Source: Streptomyces sp. NBC_01754 (GTDB taxonomy: Bacteria; Actinomycetota; Actinomycetes; Streptomycetales; Streptomycetaceae). From it: 64,000 nucleotides of DNA. The stretch is taken from positions 5,828,001-5,892,000 of the forward strand of contig NZ_CP109132.1 in the NCBI RefSeq assembly GCF_035918015.1, read 5' to 3'. Position numbers and translations under genes: made by a program. The notes under the pieces were generated by a model, which ran no database searches, was not told where the DNA came from, and saw nothing but the letters and a program-made list of their open reading frames with translations. This document shows, piece by piece, positions 54,589-61,831 of the stretch. The first letter of the stretch is position 1; each line of letters starts with the position of its first letter.

Positions 54589-57045
54589 CTACAGCGGCAG
54601 CGGCCCCGCCATCACGGCCACCGGACTCGTCAGCGGCGTCCCCGAACCGTCGCGGCGCGGATCCGGTGCCGGCAGTTCGGCCGGTGCGCCGTTCTTCCGT
54701 GCGGCCCGCGCCGGGACACCGCCCGCCCAGGCGAACACCAGGACGTCCTCCCCCTTGAGGAAGCGCTGGCAGCGCACCCCGCCGGTGGCCCTGCCCTTGC
54801 GGGGGTACTGGTCGAACGGGGTGAGCTTCCAGGTGAGTTCGGAGTCGTCCAGCGTGCCGTGCGATCCGGCGACCGTGAACACCACGGCCTCCGCCGCCGG
54901 ATCCACCGCGGTGAACGAGAGCACCGTGGCGTCCTCCGCGAGCTTGACGCCCGCCATGCCGCCCGCCGGGCGCCCCTGCGGACGTACCTGCGCGGCCGGG
55001 TAGCGCAGCAGCTGCGCGTCGGACGTGATGAAGACCAGATCCTCCTCGCCCGTCCGCAACTGTGTGGCGCCGACGATCCGGTCACCGTCCTTCAGGGAGA
55101 TGACCTCCCACTCGTCCTTGTTGGGCGGGAAGTCGGGCACCACGCGCTTCACCACGCCCTGCGCGGTGCCGACGGCCAGCCCCGGCGAATCCTCGTCCAG
55201 GGTGCTGAGGCAGATCAGTTCCTCGTCCGCCTCCAGCGTGAGGAACTCGGAGATCCGCGCCCCTCCCGACAGACTGGGGGACCCATGGGTGTCGGGCAGC
55301 TGCGGCAGATCGATCACCGACAGGCGCAGCACCCGTCCGGCGGACGTCACCGCGCCCACATCGCCCCGTGCCGTCGCCGGAACGGCGGAGACGATCACAT
55401 CGTGTCTGGTGCGCTTGGCGTCCTCGGCCACGACGATCGGGTCGGCCCCGGCCGTACGGGCCAGCAGACCGGTGGAGGAGAGCAGCACCCGGCACGGGTC
55501 GTCGGCCACCTCCAGCGGCACGGACGCCACCTGCGAACCCGCCGACTCCAGCAGCACCGTGCGCCGGTCGGTGCCGAACTTCTTGGCCACCGCCGCCAGT
55601 TCGGACGAGACGAGCTTGCGCAGCTCCGCGTCCGACTCGAGGATCTTGGTCAGCTTGGCGATCTCGTCGGCGAGCCGGTCGCGCTCGCTCTCCAGCTCGA
55701 TCCGGTCGAAGCGGGTGAGCCTGCGCAGCGGGGTGTCCAGGATGTACTGGGTCTGGATCTCGCTGAGCGAGAAGTGCGCCATCAGGCGCTCCTTCGCCTG
55801 CGCGGAGTTGTCGCTGTCCCGGATGAGCCGGATGACCTCGTCGATGTCCAGCAGGGCGACGAGCAGGCCCTCGACCAGGTGCAGCCGGTCACGGCGCTTG
55901 GTCCGGCGGAACTCGCTGCGCCGGCGCACCACCTCGAACCGGTGGTCGAGGTAGACCTCCAGGAGCTCCTTGAGCCCGAGGGTGAGCGGCTGGCCGTCCA
56001 CCAGCGCCACGTTGTTGATGCCGAAGGACTCCTCCATCGGCGTCAGCTTGTAGAGCTGCTCCAGGACGGCCTCCGGTACGAAGCCGTTCTTGACCTCGAT
56101 CACCAGCCGCAGCCCGTGCTCGCGGTCGGTGAGGTCCTTGACGTCCGCGATGCCCTGGAGCTTCTTCGAGCCGACGAGGTCCTTGATCTTCGAGATGACC
56201 TTCTCCGGACCGACGGAGAAGGGGAGTTCGGTCACGACGAGGCCCTTGCGGCGGGGCGTGACACTCTCTATGGCGACCGTGGCGCGGATCTTGAAGGTCC
56301 CCCGGCCGCTCGCGTACGCGTCCTTGACGCCGCCCAGCCCCACGATCCTGCCGCCCGTCGGCAGGTCGGGACCCGGCACGAACCGCATCAGCGCCTCGAG
56401 GTCGGCGCCGGGGTGCCTGATGAGGTGGCGGGCCGCGGCGATCACCTCGCCGAGGTTGTGCGGGGGCATGTTCGTCGCCATACCGACGGCGATCCCGGAC
56501 GCCCCGTTGACCAGGAGGTTCGGGTAGGCCGCCGGCAGGACGACCGGCTCCCGCTCCTGGCCGTCGTAGTTCGACTGGAAGTCGACGGTGTCCTCGTCGA
56601 TCGACTCCGTCATCAGGGACGTGGCGTCCGCCATCCGGCACTCGGTGTACCGCATGGCGGCCGGCGGGTCGTCGTTGCCGAGCGAGCCGAAGTTGCCGTG
56701 CCCGTCGACGAGGGGCAGCCGCATGGAGAACGGCTGTGCCATACGGACCAGCGCGTCGTAGATCGACGCGTCACCGTGCGGGTGCAGCTTGCCCATCACG
56801 TCGCCGACGACCCGGGCGCACTTGACGTAGCCGCGGTCCGGACGCAGCCCCATCTCGTTCATCTGGGACACGATGCGGCGGTGGACGGGCTTCATGCCGT
56901 CGCGGGCGTCGGGCAGCGCCCTGGAGTAGATCACCGAGTACGCGTACTCGAGGAAGGAGCCCTGCATTTCGTCGACGACGTCGATGTCGAGGATCTTCTC
57001 CTCGAAGTCGTCCGGCGGCGGGGTTTTCGTGCTGCGGCGGGCCAT
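54589..57045 (-). CDS. parC: DNA topoisomerase IV subunit A
   Basis: An 818-residue type IIA topoisomerase breakage-reunion subunit. [75 protein letters not shown] covers the winged-helix site, with the catalytic Tyr in AAMRYTE and the quinolone-determining region around GDASIYDAL (Ser at the Ser80-like position). The C-terminal half has the coiled-coil gate ([19 protein letters not shown]) and a beta-pinwheel with degenerate repeats ([45 protein letters not shown]) lacking a GyrA box, as expected for ParC. ATG 57045 is preceded by GGAG. Divergent from the M16 operon. Confidence 0.96.
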   Translation of the reverse strand: MARRSTKTPPPDDFEEKILDIDVVDEMQGSFLEYAYSVIYSRALPDARDGMKPVHRRIVSQMNEMGLRPDRGYVKCARVVGDVMGKLHPHGDASIYDALVRMAQPFSMRLPLVDGHGNFGSLGNDDPPAAMRYTECRMADATSLMTESIDEDTVDFQSNYDGQEREPVVLPAAYPNLLVNGASGIAVGMATNMPPHNLGEVIAAARHLIRHPGADLEALMRFVPGPDLPTGGRIVGLGGVKDAYASGRGTFKIRATVAIESVTPRRKGLVVTELPFSVGPEKVISKIKDLVGSKKLQGIADVKDLTDREHGLRLVIEVKNGFVPEAVLEQLYKLTPMEESFGINNVALVDGQPLTLGLKELLEVYLDHRFEVVRRRSEFRRTKRRDRLHLVEGLLVALLDIDEVIRLIRDSDNSAQAKERLMAHFSLSEIQTQYILDTPLRRLTRFDRIELESERDRLADEIAKLTKILESDAELRKLVSSELAAVAKKFGTDRRTVLLESAGSQVASVPLEVADDPCRVLLSSTGLLARTAGADPIVVAEDAKRTRHDVIVSAVPATARGDVGAVTSAGRVLRLSVIDLPQLPDTHGSPSLSGGARISEFLTLEADEELICLSTLDEDSPGLAVGTAQGVVKRVVPDFPPNKDEWEVISLKDGDRIVGATQLRTGEEDLVFITSDAQLLRYPAAQVRPQGRPAGGMAGVKLAEDATVLSFTAVDPAAEAVVFTVAGSHGTLDDSELTWKLTPFDQYPRKGRATGGVRCQRFLKGEDVLVFAWAGGVPARAARKNGAPAELPAPDPRRDGSGTPLTSPVAVMAGPLPL

Positions 57046-57288
57046 CGCGGCTGCGACTCCTTCACAGATTCTGTCGGGCAACCTCAGGTTCTGACGCCGA
57101 CCATTGTGGACCGCCCGACTGACAACGCCGACCTCGACCCGTCCGAAGAGCCCCGGGGACCCGTCGCGGAACCCCCTTCCCGGGGCATCCGCGACAACAT
57201 TCACCGGCGGGAACTTCGCCAGGTACCCGTGCGCTTGCTTACAGTGGCAGGTCCGGCAGGAAATCCTGTACCGATCGAAGGGACGTAC

Positions 57289-58668
57289 ATGCCCATGGGT
57301 CACACGGCCACAGCCCAGGCCGGTTCCGGCGGTTTGACGGCGACCGAACACCGCCTGGCCAACGGCCTGCGCGTGGTGCTCTCGGAGGACCATCTGACCC
57401 CGGTCGCCGCGGTCTGCCTCTGGTACGACGTCGGCTCCCGCCACGAGGTCAAGGGCCGCACCGGTCTGGCTCACCTTTTCGAGCACCTGATGTTCCAGGG
57501 CTCCGGCCAGGTCAAGGGGAACGGGCACTTCGAGCTGGTGCAGGGCGCCGGCGGATCGCTCAACGGGACCACCAGCTTCGAGCGCACCAACTACTTCGAG
57601 ACGATGCCCACGCACCAGCTGGAGCTGGCCCTGTGGCTCGAGGCCGACCGGATGGGCTCGCTGCTCGCCGCGCTCGACGAGGAGTCGATGGAGAACCAGC
57701 GCGACGTCGTCAAGAACGAGCGCCGCCAGCGGTACGACAACGTCCCCTACGGCACCGCGTTCGAGAAGCTCACCGCCATGGCCTATCCGGAGGGCCACCC
57801 GTACCACCACACACCGATCGGTTCGATGGCCGACCTGGACGCGGCGACGCTGGAGGACGCCCGTACGTTCTTCCGTACGTACTACGCGCCCAACAACGCG
57901 GTGCTCTCGGTCGTCGGAGACATCGACCCGGAGCGGACCCTGGCCTGGATCGAGAAGTACTTCGGCTCCATCCCGTCCCACGACGGCAAGCAGCCACCGC
58001 GTGACGGCACGCTCCCCGGCATCATCGGGGAGCAGCTGCGTGAGGTGGTCCAGGAGGAGGTCCCGGCGCGCGCGCTGATGGCCGCCTACCGGCTGCCGCA
58101 CGACGGCACCCGCGCGTGCGACGCCGCCGACCTGGCGCTGACCGTGCTCGGCGGCGGCGAGTCGTCCCGGCTGCACAACCGCCTGGTCCGCCGCGACCGT
58201 ACGGCGGTGGCCGCGGGCTTCGGGCTGCTCAGGCTCGCCGGAGCGCCCTCGCTGGGATGGCTGGACGTCAAGACGTCGGGTGGCGTCGAGGTACCGCGGA
58301 TCGAGGCGGCCGTCGACGAGGAGCTGGCCCGCTTCGCCGCGGAAGGCCCCTCCCCGGAGGAAATGGAACGGGCCCAGGCCCAGTTGGAACGCGAGTGGCT
58401 CGACCGGCTCGGCACGGTCGCCGGCCGCGCCGACGAACTCTGCCGGTACGCGGTCCTGTTCGGTGACCCGCAGCTCGCCCTGACCGCCGTGGGGCGCGTG
58501 CTCGACGTGACCGCGGACGAGGTCCGGGAGGCCGCCAGGGCGCACCTGCGCCCCGACAACCGGGCGGTCCTGGTCTACGAGCCGGTCGAACCGGCCGACG
58601 AGGCCGACGAGTCCCGAGAGGCCGCCCCGGCGGCCGGCACCGACGCGCACGAGGGGGCGGACAAGTGA
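57289..58668 (+). CDS. M16-family zinc peptidase, catalytic subunit
   Basis: A 459-residue insulinase/processing-peptidase-like enzyme. The inverted zinc motif HxxEH is HLFEH (62-66), with a distal Glu near 144 in KNERRQRY. GTAFEKLTAMAYPEGHPYHHTPIGS and FRTYYAPNNAVLSVVGDID are typical of the bacterial M16B group. ATG 57289 follows GAAGGGA; a second ATG is two codons later. No signal peptide, so cytoplasmic. Its stop overlaps the GTG of a second M16 gene lacking the zinc motif (GTGA), so the two should form a catalytic/non-catalytic pair. The long tail is acidic. Confidence 0.93.
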   Translation: MPMGHTATAQAGSGGLTATEHRLANGLRVVLSEDHLTPVAAVCLWYDVGSRHEVKGRTGLAHLFEHLMFQGSGQVKGNGHFELVQGAGGSLNGTTSFERTNYFETMPTHQLELALWLEADRMGSLLAALDEESMENQRDVVKNERRQRYDNVPYGTAFEKLTAMAYPEGHPYHHTPIGSMADLDAATLEDARTFFRTYYAPNNAVLSVVGDIDPERTLAWIEKYFGSIPSHDGKQPPRDGTLPGIIGEQLREVVQEEVPARALMAAYRLPHDGTRACDAADLALTVLGGGESSRLHNRLVRRDRTAVAAGFGLLRLAGAPSLGWLDVKTSGGVEVPRIEAAVDEELARFAAEGPSPEEMERAQAQLEREWLDRLGTVAGRADELCRYAVLFGDPQLALTAVGRVLDVTADEVREAARAHLRPDNRAVLVYEPVEPADEADESREAAPAAGTDAHEGADK

Positions 58669-60077
58669 CCGACGCCGCCGTGACGGGAGTAGCGATGGAA
58701 TACCACCCGCAGCCGACCGCGGGCGAGGCCCGGCCCTGGGCGTTCCCGGCACCTGAGCGGGGAGCCCTGCCCAACGGCCTGACCGTGCTGCGCTGCCACC
58801 GGCCCGGGCAGCAGGTGGTCGCCGTGGAGATCTTCCTCCAGGCGCCGCTGGACGCCGAGCCCGAGGGGCTGGACGGCGTGGCCACGATCATGGCGCGGGC
58901 GCTGTCCGAGGGCACCGACAAGCACTCCGCCGAGGAGTTCGCCGCCGAGCTGGAGCGCTGCGGCGCCACGCTGGACGCGCACGCCGACCACCCCGGTATG
59001 CGGGTCTCGCTGGAGGTCCCGGTCTCCCGGCTGGCCAAGGCGCTCGGCCTCGTCGCCGAGGCGCTGCGGGCCCCGGCCTTCGCCGAGGACGAGATCGAAC
59101 GCCTGGTGGGCAACCGGCTCGACGAGATCCCGCACGAGCAGGCCAACCCTGCCCGGCGCGCCGCGAAGCAGCTCTCCAAGGAGCTCTTCCCGGTCACCGC
59201 GCGGATGTCCCGGCCGCGCCAGGGCACCGAGGAGACGGTGCGACGGATCGACGCCCCCGCCGTACGGGCGTTCTACGACGCCCACGTCCGGCCGTCCACC
59301 GCCACCGCGGTGATCGTCGGTGACCTCACCGGGGTCGACCTGGACGCGTTGCTCGCCGACACCCTCGGCGACTGGTCGGGCAACACCGCCCCGGCCCGCC
59401 CCGTGCCGCCGATCACCGCGGACGACACGGGCCGGGTGGTCGTCGTGGACCGTCCCGGGGCCGTGCAGACCCAGCTGCTGATCGGCCGGATCGGCGCCGA
59501 CCGGCACGACAGCGTCTGGCCCGCCCAGGTCCTCGGCACGTACTGCCTGGGCGGCACCCTCACCTCGCGGCTGGACCGTGTGCTGCGCGAGGAGAAGGGC
59601 TACACCTACGGCGTCCGGGCCTTCGGCCAGGTCCTGCGCTCGACGGAGCCGGGGACATCCTCCGGGACGGCCGGTGCCGCGATGCTCGCCATCAGCGGTT
59701 CCGTGGACACCGAGTCCACCGGGCCCGCGCTGGACGACCTGTGGAAGGTGCTGCGCACCCTGGCGGCGGAGGGGCTCACCGACGCGGAGCGCGAGACCGC
59801 CGTGCAGAACCTCGTGGGCGTCGCCCCGCTGAAGTTCGAGACGGCCGCCTCCGTCGCGGCGACCCTGGCCGATCAGGTGGAACAGCACCTTCCGGACGAC
59901 TACCAGGCCCATCTGTACGCGCGTCTGGCGGAGACCGGCACGGTCGAGGCCACCGCCGCCGTGGTGAACGCGTTCCCGGTCGACCGGCTGGTGACCGTCC
60001 TGGTCGGGGACGCCTCCCGGATCGCGGAGCCCGTCAGGGCGCTGGGCATCGGCGAGGTGACGGTCGTCAGCGGCTGA
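58665..60077 (+). CDS. M16-family peptidase-like protein, non-catalytic partner
   Basis: A 470-residue M16 homologue. At the place of HxxEH it reads GLDGVATIMARALSEGT, without His or Glu ligands, so it cannot bind zinc. The C-terminal substrate-binding signature is kept: GTYCLGGTLTSRLDRVLREEKGYTYGVRAF, the Arg/Tyr loop that in M16B enzymes completes the partner's active site. GTG start overlaps the stop of the catalytic subunit, which gives equal synthesis. A U-run terminator follows. Together the pair is expected to degrade or process peptides in the cytosol; substrate unknown. Confidence 0.92.
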   Translation: MTDAAVTGVAMEYHPQPTAGEARPWAFPAPERGALPNGLTVLRCHRPGQQVVAVEIFLQAPLDAEPEGLDGVATIMARALSEGTDKHSAEEFAAELERCGATLDAHADHPGMRVSLEVPVSRLAKALGLVAEALRAPAFAEDEIERLVGNRLDEIPHEQANPARRAAKQLSKELFPVTARMSRPRQGTEETVRRIDAPAVRAFYDAHVRPSTATAVIVGDLTGVDLDALLADTLGDWSGNTAPARPVPPITADDTGRVVVVDRPGAVQTQLLIGRIGADRHDSVWPAQVLGTYCLGGTLTSRLDRVLREEKGYTYGVRAFGQVLRSTEPGTSSGTAGAAMLAISGSVDTESTGPALDDLWKVLRTLAAEGLTDAERETAVQNLVGVAPLKFETAASVAATLADQVEQHLPDDYQAHLYARLAETGTVEATAAVVNAFPVDRLVTVLVGDASRIAEPVRALGIGEVTVVSG

Positions 60078-60096
60078 CGCCCCGGACGACTCCGGA

Positions 60097-60130
60097 CCCC
60101 GGCGGGCAGGTACCCGCCGGGGTCCTTTTT
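60097..60130 (+). terminator. Rho-independent terminator of the M16 operon
   Basis: CCCCGGCGGG / CCCGCCGGGG (60097-60106, 60113-60122) with a 6-base loop, then TCCTTTTT. Confidence 0.92.
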
Positions 60131-60270
60131 GGCTGTTTCGGAACCAAATGGGCGTTTATATGCTGTGGGATGAGCGACAAAGCGGCTTGTCCGTTTGGTC
60201 ATGGAAAGGTCTTATGTCTAGCGTCGGCCGGGCTGTCCGTCAGACCTGTGCCGCATCCGCGGTGCCGGGC

Positions 60271-60425
60271 AGCCATCGCCGAGTCCCCGTCGGGCGCGAG
60301 CCTGGGGAGCCGGGGACCCACGCAGTCCCCGGGGTGAATCGGACGCCTGGGCGGGTGTGCCCAGGTGCCCGTAGGAGACCTTCCTGCTCCGAACCCGTCA
60401 GCTAACCCGGTAGGCGAGAAGGAAG
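60271..60425 (+). ncRNA. c-di-AMP riboswitch (ydaO/yuaA type)
   Basis: The conserved core is recognised by eye: GCGCGAGCCTGGGGAGCCGGGGAC, then GGGGTGAATCGGACGCC, and the 3' signature CCGAACCCGTCAGCTAACCCGGTAGGCG, each a hallmark of this aptamer. It ends directly before the GGAAGGAAAGG ribosome site of the M23 peptidase. In Streptomyces this class precedes cell-wall hydrolase genes; c-di-AMP binding is expected to turn expression off. An expression platform terminator is not obvious, so control may act on translation or by Rho. Confidence 0.93.
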
Positions 60426-60443
60426 GAAAGGAACAGCCTCTCC

Positions 60444-61238
60444 ATGGCGTTCACCCGTGCCACCGGGAAGCACCGTGCCCCGAGCCGTCTGACGCGCAGG
60501 AGCGCCCAGATCGCCGGCATCGCCGCCCTGGCCACCACCGGCGTCATCGGCGCCACCGCTTCCCCCGCCCTCGCCGCGGGCTCCGCCACTTCCCCCGTCG
60601 AGGCCGTCGGGCTGAGCCAGGTCGCCGCCATCGGCAACAGTCTCGCGGCCCAGATCGAGGCCCAGGCCGAGGCGCAGCGGCACCAGGCCGACCTCGCCGC
60701 GAGGGCGGCGGCCGAAGCCGAGGCGAAGGCCGAGGCCGAGGCGAAGGCGAAGCGCGAGGCCGAGGTGCGCGCCGAGGAGGGCCGCAAGGCCGAGGCGCGC
60801 GCCGCCCGCGCCGCCGAGCGTGCCCGGCTGAACTCCTTCCGCCTTCCGGTGGCCGGCTCCTACGTCACCACCGGCTACAGGTCCGGCGGCTCCCTCTGGT
60901 CCTCCGGCAGTCACTCGGGCGTGGACTTCCGCGCCGCGTCCGGCAGCTCCGTCGTCGCCGTGGGCACCGGCACGGTCGTCGAGGCGGGCTGGGGCGGCGC
61001 GTACGGCAACAACATCGTGCTCCGCATGACCGACGGCACGTACACCCAGTACGGGCACCTCTCCTCGATCGGCGTCCGTACCGGCCAGCACGTCGTCTCC
61101 GGCCAGCGGATCGGCCTGTCCGGTTCGACCGGCAACTCCACCGGGCCGCACCTGCACTTCGAGGCCCGTACGACCCCGCGGTACGGCTCGGACATGGACC
61201 CCGTCGCCTATCTCCGCGCCCACGGCGTCCGGGTCTGA
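60444..61238 (+). CDS. secreted M23 (LytM) peptidase with coiled-coil segment
   Basis: A 264-residue exported endopeptidase. Signal peptide: basic N-terminus, IAGIAALATTGVIGATAS, cleavage near ALAA (about 45). Residues ~65-130 form an Ala/Glu/Lys/Arg coiled coil. The M23 domain (about 135-260) has all zinc and catalytic residues: HSGVDFRA (His, Asp), the YTQYGHLSS His, and GPHLHFEA (HxH). It cuts peptidoglycan cross-bridges or stems. The ATG follows GGAAGGAAAGGAAC inside the riboswitch 3' boundary, so c-di-AMP should control it. Likely role: wall remodelling in growth or germination. Confidence 0.95.
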   Translation: MAFTRATGKHRAPSRLTRRSAQIAGIAALATTGVIGATASPALAAGSATSPVEAVGLSQVAAIGNSLAAQIEAQAEAQRHQADLAARAAAEAEAKAEAEAKAKREAEVRAEEGRKAEARAARAAERARLNSFRLPVAGSYVTTGYRSGGSLWSSGSHSGVDFRAASGSSVVAVGTGTVVEAGWGGAYGNNIVLRMTDGTYTQYGHLSSIGVRTGQHVVSGQRIGLSGSTGNSTGPHLHFEARTTPRYGSDMDPVAYLRAHGVRV

Positions 61239-61260
61239 CCCCCGCCCGCACGGAAACGGA

Positions 61261-61296
61261 GAGGCCGCGGCTCCCGGAGAGGGGAGCCGCGGCCTC
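61261..61296. terminator. bidirectional hairpin between M23 peptidase and ptsH
   Basis: A perfect 15-bp stem (61261-61275 with 61282-61296), loop GGAGAG, between converging genes. Confidence 0.85.
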
Positions 61297-61333
61297 GCCG
61301 CGGAGAAAAGGACGCCGGATCCGGCGGTGTGCC

Positions 61334-61615
61334 TCAGACCGTCTCCGGGAGCTCCTCGAGCCCCTCGGCGACCAGCTTCGCCAGCCGGTCAAGGGCGGCC
61401 TCGGAGTCGTCCGCCTCGGACGCGAGCACGATCTCCTCGCCGCCCTGCGCGCCCAGACCGAGCACCGCGAGCATGGAGGCGGCGTTCACCGGATTGCCGT
61501 CCGCCTTGGCGATGGTGACCGGGACGCCCGAAGCCGTGGCGGCACGGACGAAGATGGAAGCGGGGCGGGCGTGCAGGCCCTCGGCCCAACCGACGTTGAC
61601 GCGGCGCTCAGCCAT
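61334..61615 (-). CDS. ptsH: PTS phosphocarrier protein HPr
   Basis: A 93-residue HPr that carries phosphate from enzyme I to sugar-specific EIIA proteins. The phosphorylated His15 is in GLHARPASIFV; the position of the regulatory Ser46 is occupied by Ser47 in NAASMLAVL. ATG 61615 follows GAAGGG; the longer reading adds MKGRT. Two tandem dre sites upstream place it under DasR, the GntR-family repressor released by GlcNAc/glucosamine phosphates, as known for S. coelicolor ptsH. Confidence 0.97.
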   Translation of the reverse strand: MAERRVNVGWAEGLHARPASIFVRAATASGVPVTIAKADGNPVNAASMLAVLGLGAQGGEEIVLASEADDSEAALDRLAKLVAEGLEELPETV

Positions 61616-61637
61616 GGTTCTGCCCTTCACGTTCAGT

Positions 61638-61670
61638 GGTTGTCTAGACCAAATCGTTGTCTAGACCAGT
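61638..61670 (-). promoter_or_regulatory. two tandem DasR-binding (dre) sites before ptsH
   Basis: 16-mers 61638-61653 and 61655-61670, each centred on TCTAGA and matching ACTGGTCTAGACCACT at 11 and 12 positions; both carry TTGTCTAGACCA. Centres are 17 bp apart, 23-38 bases upstream of the ATG, overlapping the expected promoter. Confidence 0.88.
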
Positions 61671-61831
61671 CTCTCATGCGGTACGTACTGCCGTGTGCGG
61701 TTCCCGCACAGGCCGGCCACACGACGGCCGGTCCCGGCCACCAGCCTCTCGCACCGGGCGGATTCCCGTGCCGTCGGCCCCGGCCGGGTGGCCTCCTCCG
61801 CGCCCGGTCCGGCGAGTCGTAGGCTTCCTCC

